Shown: positions 1 to 9,218, numbered from the stretch's first letter. The stretch is DNA of 64,000 nt from Leucobacter sp042726155 (GCF_042726155.1 NZ_JBHXHV010000001.1:1605374-1669373), one strand, 5' to 3'. Notes: generated by a model not told the origin, from the sequence alone. Numbers and translations are program-made.

Positions 1-455
1 TTCTTGAGAACATCCCACTGAGACTCAAACAGAAGCTTCGCGCTCTCTGCCTTTACGGCCGACAGCTCGGCAAGTTCGTCAACAAACTTGAGCATGTCGT
101 CCTTATCGGTCAACAGGGTGCTTTGGAACTGATTGAGAGGGCCCACGACATCCGCGCGAGTTACGTCGACGAGCAACGGAGCGACCTTGCCATCGCCAAG
201 TGACTTCCCAAGGGCACCCGCTTCGAAATGTATCCACTCGGATTTCAGGTTCTCGCGCGTGAGGATGACAATGCCATAGTCCCGAGAGTCGAGCTCGCTC
301 GCGATCACATCAAGACCGCGATCGCCTCGCCGAATATCCTGACTCGAAACGAAGCAGTTGACCGTCCCTGCAAGGACAGTGGGCAGCCAGGTGTGCAGCG
401 CTTTAGCGATCGCATGCGAGGCTTCCCCGGACCAGCTAATGAAGATGTTCGTCAC
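1..455 (-). CDS. TIR-domain protein, partial (C-terminus beyond window)
   Basis: A minus-strand frame stays open from a GTG at 455 to the window edge, giving about 151 residues. The N-terminus MTNIFISWSG is the first beta strand and box 1 of a TIR domain. Residues 37-45 (SSQDIRRGD) fit the BB-loop region, and W74-x3-E78 (WIHFE) supplies the conserved glutamate used by NAD-cleaving TIR domains. The downstream part is unseen, so an effector or sensor fusion cannot be excluded. It lies 45 bases after the acyltransferase stop, at the far end of the late operon, a usual place for lysogenic-conversion or anti-phage cargo. TIR assignment is firm by motif; a defence role is inference. No strong ribosome binding site precedes the GTG. 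Confidence 0.82.
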   Translation of the reverse strand, partial: MTNIFISWSGEASHAIAKALHTWLPTVLAGTVNCFVSSQDIRRGDRGLDVIASELDSRDYGIVILTRENLKSEWIHFEAGALGKSLGDGKVAPLLVDVTRADVVGPLNQFQSTLLTDKDDMLKFVDELAELSAVKAESAKLLFESQWDVLK

Positions 456-499
456 AGGACTGATCCTATACAGGTCGCTGTTGGCCTGAGCGCTGAGGA

Positions 500-1543
500 C
501 TAAGCCGTGATTTGATTCTTTTCCCGCGACGGAAGCTTGCGCGCTAGCCGATTGATGGGCATCTCGAACCAACGATAGCTGGCATATGCGACAACGAGAG
601 TTAGAACGATCGTCGCTAGGGCTGTTGAACGATTCCCGAGCAGTTCCGACTTGTTGAGCACGTTGTACACGATCGGATGCAGCAGGTAGACGGAATAGCT
701 AGCATGCCCGAGCGTCACCAGCGGTACATGGACCGGTCGCGGCAACGAAGGTTGAATCTTGTAGATCGCAGCACATATCAGCACACACAAGACAGTGAAG
801 ACGAGTCGGTTCCAGCCCGTAACGAGGTCGATGCGCTCGGCGCTCGTTGGCCACAGAATAAAGAGCGCAATCCCTCCCCACAGGGATCCGTGGACGACGA
901 CCTTGGAGAGTCGCACAGAGTGTAGGAGATGCCCGATTAGGAATCCGCAGTAGAAGAGGAAAGCCTGGTTGAGGGGGTTGATGTACGTACTCCACTCGTC
1001 GGTCATCGACTCGGAGGGGTCGATGCCGATGAACGCGAAGTAGAGGTACAGGCCGCCAAGTACCGCCCCCACAACCCAAAGTCCAGCACGTGACCTTGCG
1101 GCGAGAACGATGATCGGGAAGAGCGCGTAGAAAACGAGCTCATTCCCGATCGACCACACGCCTGCGGAGAAGTACGTGTCCCACGACACGAACCCGAACA
1201 GACCAGTGAGATTGAGGAAGAGATCGAACGGGTCGGGCGCGGTGCGGGACAGGACAATGGCGATGATCGTGACGAGCCAGAGCAACGGGAAGATGCGGAA
1301 AACGCGGCGTACGAAGAACTGACGCACTGACCGCATGTCGGTCATCTGACTGAAGTAGACGTGCTGCAACGTGAGCCCACTCAGAACGTAGAAGATCGAG
1401 ACACCGTAGGTCCCGATCCGCCCAGAGAAAGTGTCTGCCGGCTGGTCCCCAAACGTCCAAGACGCCACGTGGTAGAGCATGATTCCGAGGGCAGCGAGCC
1501 CGCGTAGATAGTCCAGAGAGTCCAACCGAACAGCGGGCTTCAT
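500..1543 (-). CDS. Acyltransferase 3 family membrane protein (OafA/YrhL-like)
   Basis: An integral membrane acyltransferase of about 347 residues. The family transfers acetyl or other acyl groups to cell-surface sugars. The N-terminal motif LDYLRGLAALG followed by YHV supplies the conserved Arg and His, and FYVLSG is the second family signature. About ten hydrophobic segments run to a basic C-terminus. The ATG at 1543 is used; an in-frame GTG at 1555 is an alternative and neither has a clear Shine-Dalgarno. It sits between the phage lysis genes and the TIR gene, so it is likely a lysogenic conversion gene that alters surface glycans and perhaps phage adsorption. The acceptor is unknown. Confidence 0.85.
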   Translation of the reverse strand: MKPAVRLDSLDYLRGLAALGIMLYHVASWTFGDQPADTFSGRIGTYGVSIFYVLSGLTLQHVYFSQMTDMRSVRQFFVRRVFRIFPLLWLVTIIAIVLSRTAPDPFDLFLNLTGLFGFVSWDTYFSAGVWSIGNELVFYALFPIIVLAARSRAGLWVVGAVLGGLYLYFAFIGIDPSESMTDEWSTYINPLNQAFLFYCGFLIGHLLHSVRLSKVVVHGSLWGGIALFILWPTSAERIDLVTGWNRLVFTVLCVLICAAIYKIQPSLPRPVHVPLVTLGHASYSVYLLHPIVYNVLNKSELLGNRSTALATIVLTLVVAYASYRWFEMPINRLARKLPSREKNQITA

Positions 1544-1610
1544 GGTTGACTGCACAGATCAATACTAGAGCTCGCCTCGCGAAGGCTCAGCTAGTCAACG
1601 AACGACGAAA

Positions 1611-1646
1611 ACGCCCCCTCCCGGCCCGGAGGCTAGGAGGGGGCGT
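1611..1646 (-). terminator. Rho-independent terminator after small membrane genes
   Basis: An 11-bp perfect stem (ACGCCCCCTCC with GGAGGGGGCGT) is followed on the minus strand by TTTTCGTCGT. It separates the lysis/membrane genes from the acyltransferase and TIR genes, which may therefore have their own promoter. Confidence 0.8.
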
Positions 1647-1665
1647 GTGCTCGTGCGAGCGCGGC

Positions 1666-1983
1666 TTAGGCGGCGTGGTTGCCAACCTTCTGTAGCGCGT
1701 CGGCGGTGCCGGTGGGTTTGTACAGGCCGTAGTGCATGCCGACTGCGGTGAGGAACGCGGCCAGGGCCGTAAGTAGGCCGATGCCGATGTTGTAGGTCAC
1801 GCCCTGCGTGAGTGCCGAGCCGAGCTCGGTGAGTAGGCCGGTCGCGGCGGCGAGCACCGCGAGCAGCACGGCGCGTGTGCCGGGTTTCGTGATCTTCGTG
1901 GTGACGAGCCCCACGAGTAGCGGGAGAACGGTTGCGACGAGCACGCCGATCAGTAGTGTTGCGGGGATGTCGAATGCAATCAT
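1666..1983 (-). CDS. Small membrane protein, probable holin
   Basis: 105 residues, nearly all hydrophobic. It has an N-terminal segment (residues 9-31), a second (about 40-57) and a third (about 66-87), and a short hydrophilic tail. Start ATG at 1983 overlaps the stop of the upstream gene by four bases (ATGA), and AGGAGAC-like sequence precedes it. Size, segment number and position downstream of the endolysin fit an actinophage holin; no holin family could be named from sequence alone. Confidence 0.6.
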   Translation of the reverse strand: MIAFDIPATLLIGVLVATVLPLLVGLVTTKITKPGTRAVLLAVLAAATGLLTELGSALTQGVTYNIGIGLLTALAAFLTAVGMHYGLYKPTGTADALQKVGNHAA

Positions 1984-2405
1984 GGGGTCTCCTTGGGGAT
2001 GCGGATGGTGTCTTCGAGGTCTTCGTCTGTGGCGAGGTGACCGATGCCGAGTCGGTGGAGGATGGGCAGTGGCAGCATGGGCATGTCGCCGAGGCGGCCG
2101 CGGTTGTCCCACATCCAGCTCTGAACGGCGTACGACCGGAACGCGGTATTCATGTCGTGTGACTCGGCCTTCACCTCGGCGAGTTCTTTCTTGAACGGGG
2201 CGACTTGCTTCTCGACTTCGGCAGCGATGAATGCCTGCATTTTTTCTGACAGGCCAACGACGTCATCCCATCGTTCACCGATCGCAGTGTTCTGGTTTGA
2301 CGCTTCGGTTGAACGGGCAGTGCGACGGTCTCGGAAGAACGCGATCACGAGCGCGATGATGCCGCCGGGTCCGATGATGAGTCCGAGCACTGCGAGTGTG
2401 TCCAC
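1980..2405 (-). CDS. Membrane-anchored coiled-coil phage protein
   Basis: 141 residues. One N-terminal transmembrane segment (about residues 3-24) is followed by a basic stretch and a helical, charged region (about 45-85) likely to form a coiled coil. This layout resembles small second holins or spanin-like membrane proteins in actinophage lysis cassettes. It overlaps both neighbours by one to four bases, so all three membrane genes are probably co-translated. Function is not established. Confidence 0.55.
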   Translation of the reverse strand: MDTLAVLGLIIGPGGIIALVIAFFRDRRTARSTEASNQNTAIGERWDDVVGLSEKMQAFIAAEVEKQVAPFKKELAEVKAESHDMNTAFRSYAVQSWMWDNRGRLGDMPMLPLPILHRLGIGHLATDEDLEDTIRIPKETP

Positions 2406-2953
2406 TAGGTCGCCTTTCGTTTCCGATACTCGTCACCAAGCCACAGGATGCGGGAGACAGGCAGCAGGCACACCGCGATAGTCAACCCGCCGACGAACCC
2501 GCGCGCAGGTTCGGTCACACTGCTGCCGAGCAGCATGACGCCGTAAACGAGAAGGATCGTCGTTAGGGTGATCTTTGCTGCTGCCTCGAGCCGCCACAGC
2601 CTGGGGAAGGCGACCCCGATCAGACAAAGCGACGCGGCCCCGAGTAGGGACCATGCCGCGGAGCCTGAGACGGCGTCGTTGTAGACGATCACGAACGTTG
2701 GCATGCCTCCTCGTATCGCGAGGAGTGCGGCCCCAATCAATACGAGATCGTAAAAGGGCAACAGTGTCCGCTTCACGTCCGCGGCGACCTTGCCCTCGCC
2801 CTCTGGAATCGCGTCCGGGTGCCAGATCGACGCCCGCCACAGCCGCAGCACCCACCCATTGGGCTGCTCGAGTCCCGCGCCGATACACAACACGATGCTG
2901 AGGATCACGAGTGAGAACGCCGCCGCGATGAGCACGTAGGCGATGGGGGACAC
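2405..2953 (-). CDS. Multi-pass membrane protein of the lysis region
   Basis: 182 residues with about five hydrophobic segments (roughly 5-27, 65-83, 97-113, 125-146 and 153-170). The GTG start at 2953 lies three bases after the endolysin stop, with GGAAGAAG upstream. No family is recognised. Its position between the endolysin and two smaller membrane proteins suggests a role in lysis or in the host membrane. Confidence 0.55.
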   Translation of the reverse strand: MSPIAYVLIAAAFSLVILSIVLCIGAGLEQPNGWVLRLWRASIWHPDAIPEGEGKVAADVKRTLLPFYDLVLIGAALLAIRGGMPTFVIVYNDAVSGSAAWSLLGAASLCLIGVAFPRLWRLEAAAKITLTTILLVYGVMLLGSSVTEPARGFVGGLTIAVCLLPVSRILWLGDEYRKRKAT

Positions 2954-2956
2954 GGG

Positions 2957-3601
2957 CTACTTCTTCCGAGCGTCCTTGATCAGCTCGTCGAGGGTCTTGG
3001 CCGTGAGCCAAACTTCCGGCGTGCCGATCTTCGTGAGGTTCTCGCGCTCGTCCTTGTTGGCGAGCACGACGAATCCGCCGGTCGGTCCTGCGTAGATGCC
3101 GTTCGGGGCGTTGTACTTCTCGGCTCGGTAGATGATTCCGCGCATGTCTTCTTCTCCTTCGGAGGTCGGTGCATTGGGTGATGTGGTGGCGAGGTAGGTG
3201 TCGGGGTTGACGTAGCGGCCGCCGACGAGCACCTCAAAATGGAGGTGCGGGCCGGTGGCGGCCCCCGTCGACCCGACCTGGCCGATGTCGGTGATGCCCG
3301 CAGTGACGCGTTCTCCGACGCGCAGCGGGGACTCTGCGAGCATGTGCGCGTACCGGGTTTCGGTACCGTCGTCGCCGCGGATCGCGACCATGTTGCCGCC
3401 GGCGCCCGCACCAGTGGATGCGAACGTGTCCCACCACTTGCGGATGACGACGCCCGACTGTGCTGCCTTGATCGGGGTGCCTGCGGGCGCGGCGATGTCG
3501 CGGCCGGTGTGGTCGCCCGCCGAGACGACGCCCGCGATCGCGCCGCGCATCCCGAAGGCGTCGGTGAGCTTGCCCCCGGCAACAGGATTGATGAGTGCCA
3601 T
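2957..3601 (-). CDS. Endolysin, M23 family metallopeptidase
   Basis: 214 residues. An M23 (LytM-like) zinc endopeptidase fills residues 1-140: H31 and D35 in GDHTGRD, H86 in RYAHML, and the HLHFEV motif (H119, H121). These are the metal-binding and catalytic positions. Such enzymes cut peptide cross-bridges of peptidoglycan. After a short linker, residues 150-214 form a separate small domain, probably for wall binding. There is no signal peptide, so export depends on a holin, consistent with the membrane genes just downstream. Confidence 0.88.
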   Translation of the reverse strand: MALINPVAGGKLTDAFGMRGAIAGVVSAGDHTGRDIAAPAGTPIKAAQSGVVIRKWWDTFASTGAGAGGNMVAIRGDDGTETRYAHMLAESPLRVGERVTAGITDIGQVGSTGAATGPHLHFEVLVGGRYVNPDTYLATTSPNAPTSEGEEDMRGIIYRAEKYNAPNGIYAGPTGGFVVLANKDERENLTKIGTPEVWLTAKTLDELIKDARKK

Positions 3602-3627
3602 AGGTTCCCCTTTCGCGGGAATGAAAA

Positions 3628-3649
3628 AGCCCCGCTACTCGGCGGGGCT
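3628..3649 (-). terminator. Terminator between tail and lysis genes
   Basis: Stem AGCCCCGC / GCGGGGCT with a six-base loop is followed on the minus strand by TTTTTC. It overlaps the stop codon of the small gene at 3635, so tail transcription is reduced or stopped before the endolysin. Confidence 0.75.
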
Positions 3650-3937
3650 CGGGGAGGGTTCGGGAGGGGCGGGCGGTGATTCCTTAGTGCGAAGCGCCTG
3701 CACAGCGGCGAGGATCATTCCGTCCGTGATGACCGTTTCATCAGCGCCCGGGTCCGGGTTATCGGTCGTGAGTGCATATTCGTACGCGTCATCCCATCCG
3801 GGCTGCGCCGATAGATTCCAGGCTTGCTGCTGCGCCCAAAATGAGGGATCAGGGATGCCCTCGTTCAGAGCGCATGCGTGTACCCGAAGCGTGAGCGAAT
3901 GGTCAGAAGCGAGCTTCGCTTGAGTCCAGTAGGACAT
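3635..3937 (-). CDS. Small phage protein downstream of tail fibre gene
   Basis: 100 residues starting MSYWTQAKLASDHSL, with a proline-rich acidic end. The ATG at 3937 is 10 bases after the stop of the tail gene and has GGAGA close upstream. No domain is recognised. A gene of this size commonly follows the last minor tail gene in actinobacterial siphophages; a tail accessory role is inference. Confidence 0.6.
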   Translation of the reverse strand: MSYWTQAKLASDHSLTLRVHACALNEGIPDPSFWAQQQAWNLSAQPGWDDAYEYALTTDNPDPGADETVITDGMILAAVQALRTKESPPAPPEPSPSPAE

Positions 3938-3947
3938 GTTTCTCCGA

Positions 3948-5759
3948 TCAGATATCCCAAGAGCCAGAGCCGTAGAAGCGTGTCCCGGCACTCGATTGGA
4001 GGTTGCGTAGGCGGAACCCGCCAACGTTGTTCATCGTTCCCGATGCTTCGACTTGCCCACTCATCGCGACATCCAACACCGTTGATATCGCGGGCCGGTA
4101 CCCTTCGGGGATCAGGATTCGCTGCTCGTCGGCATACGCGCCGGCTGCGACAGATGCCAGGTAGGTGATGTCGAATCGGCAATACACCTTTCTGGCTTGC
4201 ATCTTCCACTCGAACACGGACGCTGTGGTCGTGTTCGGCACAGTGACCGCCGCCCATTCCGTGTCGCCTAGGAAAGTGACAGGCCCGTTCAGCTCGATGC
4301 TGGGCGAGGTGAGCCGGATCTTTCCGCCGGTGGGTTGAGTGGCGTTGATATCGATTTGCCGTGTGTTCGATCCGGCAGTGAAGGAGGTAATGCTGGTGCC
4401 TCGCGAGATCGTCACACCGCCACCGAGCGAGATCGAATGGTCATCAATCGTGACTTCCCCGTACCGTCCTGACAGCGTGAGGCGCCCAAAGGAGTCGACA
4501 TCAGTGTTGGATGTCGGCCCTGGCGTGAGGGCAAACCGGCTTGTTGTACCGTCCGGTCCCGCAAAGCCGAACAATCCGGGGTTGCCGAACGCGTTCCGGT
4601 CGATGCGTACCTCACGAAAATCGGTGGCGCCGCCCTCTGATGTGATCCAATCGATCCACATCGATGCGGGGGCTGGATTCTCGGTGAAGAGTCGAACGAC
4701 TTGGAACTGTGACGTCCCGGTGGGCACAGAGGTCGAGGCGTACTCGATCGTTGTCCAGGTGTTCGCTTCCACGGGGATCGGGGCCGACTGCTCGATGAGG
4801 GGGCTGCCACCCGCCATGAGTGACAGCCCCACGTACACGTTTGTGGCAGTGGGGACCCGGATACGCGCCTTTACCTTCACTGACTTCACGTCAGAGGCAA
4901 TGGCTCCCCAAGCTCGCCGGGCAGCGATACCGTTCGCAGGATTCGTGGCAGTCCCGCGGTCGATCCTGATCGAGCTGGTGCCGGTCTCCTTGACCGCCGT
5001 GTCAAGCGTGATCGTGGAGAACGCCATGTTGTTGACGTACCAGTTTGTGAGCGACGACCCGTTGTCATCGACAACGAAGGTCGGGTTCGTGAGACCCGAG
5101 AGTTTCAGAACAGAGCCGCTGATGAGCGCGCCCAGGATCGTCTTGCCGTAGATCGCATCGAAAGCGAGCTTCGTGCCGCTGATACCGCCGTCCTCAAGAA
5201 GTAGGTTCCCCACTGTTCCGGGGACCAGGATGGAGCTTGCGACGAGCTGGTACGGCTTCCACTCGGTGCCGTTCCACATGAACACTTCAGCGAACTTCGT
5301 GACGCCGTCAATGAGCTCGGTTCGGTACCAGAGATCACCATTCACGAACGGAATCTCGGGCAGTGCGACCGGGTTCAGTGCCTGCGCGAAGATCCGGTTC
5401 CGCCCATCCGCTGTGTACTGCGCTTTCAATGCATCCTGCGCTGCCTTATCAGATGCCTCGTGCGCCTCCTGCACTGCAAGGACGTTCTCCGTCGCCATGA
5501 CTGTCGCTTTGAATGCAGCATCCGCGGCGTCTTGCGCCATGTCGGCCTCGTAGATGCCGCTGCTATTGTCGAGAAGGTCAAGGTCGTCCGCGTGCTCATC
5601 CACGATGAACGCGACCTCTTGGGCTTCGATCAGCGTTTCGCCGAGTTCAACATCGTTGACGATTGTTCGTGAGACCTGCCGGGTCTGGGCGAGCCCGGCG
5701 ACGCTTCGCTTGAGCTTTGCGACTTCGCGCGCGAGGAGCGCGATTTCCCGATCAACCAT
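3948..5759 (-). CDS. Minor tail protein / probable receptor-binding fibre
   Basis: 603 residues. The N-terminus is an alpha-helical coiled coil (about 1-30 and again 90-125, Ala-rich). The middle and C-terminal parts are beta-rich, with repeated Gly, Thr and Ser turns and a terminal jelly-roll-like region ending GSWDI. The ATG at 5759 is chosen because GGAG lies seven bases upstream; a TTG further upstream at 5798 would overlap the previous gene more. It is the last large tail gene before lysis, the usual place of the host-recognition fibre. Confidence 0.72.
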   Translation of the reverse strand: MVDREIALLAREVAKLKRSVAGLAQTRQVSRTIVNDVELGETLIEAQEVAFIVDEHADDLDLLDNSSGIYEADMAQDAADAAFKATVMATENVLAVQEAHEASDKAAQDALKAQYTADGRNRIFAQALNPVALPEIPFVNGDLWYRTELIDGVTKFAEVFMWNGTEWKPYQLVASSILVPGTVGNLLLEDGGISGTKLAFDAIYGKTILGALISGSVLKLSGLTNPTFVVDDNGSSLTNWYVNNMAFSTITLDTAVKETGTSSIRIDRGTATNPANGIAARRAWGAIASDVKSVKVKARIRVPTATNVYVGLSLMAGGSPLIEQSAPIPVEANTWTTIEYASTSVPTGTSQFQVVRLFTENPAPASMWIDWITSEGGATDFREVRIDRNAFGNPGLFGFAGPDGTTSRFALTPGPTSNTDVDSFGRLTLSGRYGEVTIDDHSISLGGGVTISRGTSITSFTAGSNTRQIDINATQPTGGKIRLTSPSIELNGPVTFLGDTEWAAVTVPNTTTASVFEWKMQARKVYCRFDITYLASVAAGAYADEQRILIPEGYRPAISTVLDVAMSGQVEASGTMNNVGGFRLRNLQSSAGTRFYGSGSWDI

Positions 5760-7230
5760 CGAGGGGCTCCAATCTGATGATCGCTTTGTTCGTGCCAACG
5801 CGTTTCCAAGACCGAATGCGGTGCTTCACCACTACGCGTCCGAAATGTGGGACGTTGCGAAGGCGAACGGTGATGATGTCGCCGAGAGACCAGGCCCCGA
5901 TCTGCACGTTGTCGGTGCCGCGGACAGTGATCTCGGGAATCAAGACAGGAGCTCGCAGGCGGCGTAGTTCGTTGCGGCCGACGGCGCGCAGAGTAGCGCG
6001 CTTTGTAATAGAGGGGTCGGAGAAGACTTCATTGCGTCGTAAGCGCGGATCTTCCACGGCGATCGATTCACGAAGAGTTTTCGTGTCGTCGCCTGATCCC
6101 TCGCCGGCGCCCAGCACAATCACTTCTGAGGCGTAGTCCACGGGTACCTCGACTTGCGGCATTTCGCTAATGTTTTGACCGAGCTCAAAGACCAAGTCCT
6201 CACGTGAATGACTGAGCGCCGGGTAGTGAAGGTGCAGTCTAAGAATTGGGGCGCCATCGGAATATTCGGTTTCCGTCGTGAAATCGAATGGCCCGGCAGC
6301 GGCAAGGTCCTGAAGAACTTTCCAGCAATCCGGGGTGTCTTCGGCGAGGACCTTCCACGCCCCGCCGTCCTCCTGGGCTTGTTTCTTGGCTGCGTCGTAG
6401 TCGGACTTCGCAGCGTCAAATGCCTCTTTGAGCGGAGTCTCTTGAAACGAGAGATCCTCGATGCGTGCTTTCATGACGCCGACAAGACTCTCTTTTTGGT
6501 CACGCTGCACCTTGATCTGTTCGTCCTTCGCGGTGACGAGCGCTTTTCGTGCGTTGACGATACTGCTGCCGAGTTTCTTGGCGACCGCGTCCGCCCAACT
6601 GTCGGAAAGCACCCGTCTCTCGCGATTGAGAAGTGTGATCTTGCGGTCGTAGGGTCGCGAAATCTTTTTGACCTTGTTTTCGAGCTCTTTGCGAGGCTTC
6701 GAGTATGCTTCCCAGGCCGACTTTCTCGACTCCATTTGAGTCTTCCGGTCCGCTGCGATGTTGTCGGACTGCGTACCCACGCGGGTAGGCGTTGACCCAA
6801 CAACTTCGACACCCTTCAAGCCGTGTGGGAATGAGCCCACATGTTTGAACAGTGAGGTGACAAGACCGGCCGGATCCGAGTTGATCCCCCATAGTGTCGA
6901 TGTAAAAGTCAGGCCATCGAGGTATCCAAGCCATTCACGGATCTTGATACGAAGCTTCGAGCCTTCCCCCCACACATCTTCGACAATCCCGGTCCAGTCC
7001 CGACCACCAGGGAGCTCCATGTGAATCCATGTTCCCCACTTCCAAAGGACCGGGTAACCGTCTTCCGCGAGTTCCTCGAACCGCTCCGGCGAGATTGTCG
7101 CATCGACCACTTCGTAACCAGAGAGCGTGTATTCAGCGCCGTCAATCTCGAGTGGAAGGTCGAAGTGGAGCCAGTCGTTTGTGCCGATTCGCTGTGCGGA
7201 ATATCGAATTTTGGGCGCGCCTGAATTCAC
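5752..7230 (-). CDS. Minor tail protein, baseplate-hub like (Gp37-like)
   Basis: 492 residues. The N-terminal half (1-150) is beta-rich with WGTWIHMELPGGRDW and related turns typical of actinophage hub proteins, such as the siphovirus ReqiPepy6 Gp37-like family. Residues about 160-270 form a long charged coiled coil. The C-terminal part is again beta-rich. The GTG start at 7230 has GGAGG upstream. Position after the Dit-like protein fits a hub or tip component. The coiled-coil insertion is longer than expected for a plain hub. Confidence 0.65.
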   Translation of the reverse strand: MNSGAPKIRYSAQRIGTNDWLHFDLPLEIDGAEYTLSGYEVVDATISPERFEELAEDGYPVLWKWGTWIHMELPGGRDWTGIVEDVWGEGSKLRIKIREWLGYLDGLTFTSTLWGINSDPAGLVTSLFKHVGSFPHGLKGVEVVGSTPTRVGTQSDNIAADRKTQMESRKSAWEAYSKPRKELENKVKKISRPYDRKITLLNRERRVLSDSWADAVAKKLGSSIVNARKALVTAKDEQIKVQRDQKESLVGVMKARIEDLSFQETPLKEAFDAAKSDYDAAKKQAQEDGGAWKVLAEDTPDCWKVLQDLAAAGPFDFTTETEYSDGAPILRLHLHYPALSHSREDLVFELGQNISEMPQVEVPVDYASEVIVLGAGEGSGDDTKTLRESIAVEDPRLRRNEVFSDPSITKRATLRAVGRNELRRLRAPVLIPEITVRGTDNVQIGAWSLGDIITVRLRNVPHFGRVVVKHRIRSWKRVGTNKAIIRLEPLDG

Positions 7231-7239
7231 GTGTGCCTC

Positions 7240-8334
7240 CTAGAGGATGTTGTCGTCAACCGCGCGTTCTGCGAACGTGATCCGCATGCCGAGGCCACCG
7301 TCCCATTTCATCCACACAGAGTCGCGGGGCAAACCGACAGCACCGATGCCCGCCTTGAAGACAAATGTCACAGTCTTCCCTCGAAGCTTTGCGGGGATCG
7401 CGACCTCGTCCATCAACGACCAATCCGCCGTTTTCTCATCATTGGTCAGAGGAGCGTTGAACCCAAACGCTTGGGTGGAGAACTCGAGCTGGAATTTTCC
7501 CGGCCACGTATGGTCTCGGTACTCGTCGCCGAATTCAATCCAGAATCTCCCGTAAGGGTTTCTGCCGGCTGCGTAGTAGATGCCCATCCAACGCGCATCG
7601 ATGATCATTCGCGTGGCCCACAGTGGAATGTCCACTTGGAACTGATTTGGAGCGCCACTGCCACCTGGGAAGTACTCTCCGCCATCCGAGAGCTTGCCGT
7701 TGAGGAATCGCTGTGCGGTGTCGTCTGCTGCGATACGAGGACGAGCAAATACCACCTCAGAGCGTCGGGGCCGCGCCACTTCGCGAAGATCTGTGATCAT
7801 TGAAGATGTGATCGCACTCGTGGCGGCTGGAATGTCGATGCGAGCAAGTGTTATCGCTGTGTCGTTCTCGTACCCAGCGACGTCTTGCAGCCGGCGAGTA
7901 CCCGCGGGGACGGATGGAATTCGCTCGATGTAGACGTACTTCGCGTTGGCCCGCGCCTTATCTGCTGCCGCGGGGTCGCTGATATTCGCGCCCGGATCCT
8001 CCCATGGGGAACCCTGAACGTAAGGATCCCGAACTCGCATCACAACGAGATCCCTGCGCACTCCGGAGCCAGCATTCTGCGGAATCGTGACGATCTCTTG
8101 GGAAGTTACGGAGCCCATGTATGTTTCGTTGATCGCGCTCGAATAACGCGAATAGATGTAACCAGAACCGATTGTGACGCGAACCGCGCCAATCGCTACC
8201 GGTTGCTGCAGCACACGTAGGTCGTTCACTGCGCAGATGCCCTCGGCGCCGCCAAGTTTCGCGTTGGTGTCTCTACGCACCATTTCCGCCGTGTGCTCGG
8301 CGCCACCACCGACAAACCAGTGAGATGTTGCCAT
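7240..8334 (-). CDS. Minor tail protein
   Basis: 364 residues from the ATG at 8334, which shares one base with the upstream stop (TGATG). The N-terminal 200 residues resemble virion tail-tip proteins of actinophages that begin with a short helix and a beta-rich block (VRVTIGSGYIYSRY and ADKARANAKYVYIERI). The C-terminal 150 residues look like a carbohydrate-binding beta sandwich. The exact role is not assigned. Confidence 0.6.
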   Translation of the reverse strand: MATSHWFVGGGAEHTAEMVRRDTNAKLGGAEGICAVNDLRVLQQPVAIGAVRVTIGSGYIYSRYSSAINETYMGSVTSQEIVTIPQNAGSGVRRDLVVMRVRDPYVQGSPWEDPGANISDPAAADKARANAKYVYIERIPSVPAGTRRLQDVAGYENDTAITLARIDIPAATSAITSSMITDLREVARPRRSEVVFARPRIAADDTAQRFLNGKLSDGGEYFPGGSGAPNQFQVDIPLWATRMIIDARWMGIYYAAGRNPYGRFWIEFGDEYRDHTWPGKFQLEFSTQAFGFNAPLTNDEKTADWSLMDEVAIPAKLRGKTVTFVFKAGIGAVGLPRDSVWMKWDGGLGMRITFAERAVDDNIL

Positions 8335-9218
8335 CAGATACTCTCCTTCGTGTCTCGCCAACGCACAGACACCGAAGCGGTGCCTTCAATCGACGCGCCC
8401 CGCAGGGCAAGTACGTTTTGTCCGGGAAGAAGCGCGCAGTCGTCGAGCAGCGATGATCGCGGGTCGAGAAGCTGCACCGCTTTCCCGTTGAGGTAGGTGC
8501 CTCGCCGCCCGGGTCTTGTATCGATCCGGGCGGTCTGGTTGTACGCGAGTGAGCGGTTTAAATAGAGGCGCCACCGATTGGGGACCTCGATCTGCGCATT
8601 TGATTGAATCGGACCTGTGAGGTCGTAGATGCCCCAAGCTTCGGCGTCACCCCCTACTGAGATCGGCGCCGCCCGCGACGATTCGACCGAGGTTCTCAAC
8701 GGCGCTTTCAGCGGAGACTTGATGCCCCCGACCTGTGCTGGGACCAGGCCAAGTGTGGCCGATTGCCAGGGAGCGTCGCCCTGTTCGTTCAGCACGTAAG
8801 TCAGAAGATCGGAGCGCACAAACGTTGCTGTGCCTTTGAGGTAACCCAACCCGAATGTGGACCAATCCCACTCTGCGCGCCGCGGACGACCTTCAAAAAG
8901 TCCAAGAAATGGAATCGTGAGCTCGCCGAGCGCACCGGCTGTTGCCCGCAGCGCTTTCGCATCCCAGGCGTGAAGGAAAGCGTCAGCTGCCTCCTTGAGT
9001 TTCGCTCGCTGCATAGTGAGGTTCCGTGTTGTTTGGAACGTGAGCAGCAACTCGAGCTTGATGTCTCCGGGATCCGCGAAGTCCTGCCCAAACGCGACCC
9101 CGTCGGATCGAGGGTTGGACGTATCGTCAACTCGATAGGTCCTTCCCTCGATCTCGACGGAGATGACCGCGACGTGGTCAAACGAATAGCTGGTTCCGTA
9201 GTACTTCAGTGACCACAT
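8334..9218 (-). CDS. Distal tail (Dit-like) minor tail protein
   Basis: 294 residues, directly downstream of the tape measure gene where siphophages encode the distal tail protein. The N-terminal domain (about 1-150) is beta-rich with a helical hairpin near residues 65-95. The C-terminal domain resembles the galectin-like Dit domain, with a run reading RWRLYLNRSLAYNQTARID. The ATG at 9218 has GGAGGA upstream. Assigned from position and fold pattern rather than a diagnostic motif. Confidence 0.68.
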   Translation of the reverse strand: MWSLKYYGTSYSFDHVAVISVEIEGRTYRVDDTSNPRSDGVAFGQDFADPGDIKLELLLTFQTTRNLTMQRAKLKEAADAFLHAWDAKALRATAGALGELTIPFLGLFEGRPRRAEWDWSTFGLGYLKGTATFVRSDLLTYVLNEQGDAPWQSATLGLVPAQVGGIKSPLKAPLRTSVESSRAAPISVGGDAEAWGIYDLTGPIQSNAQIEVPNRWRLYLNRSLAYNQTARIDTRPGRRGTYLNGKAVQLLDPRSSLLDDCALLPGQNVLALRGASIEGTASVSVRWRDTKESI

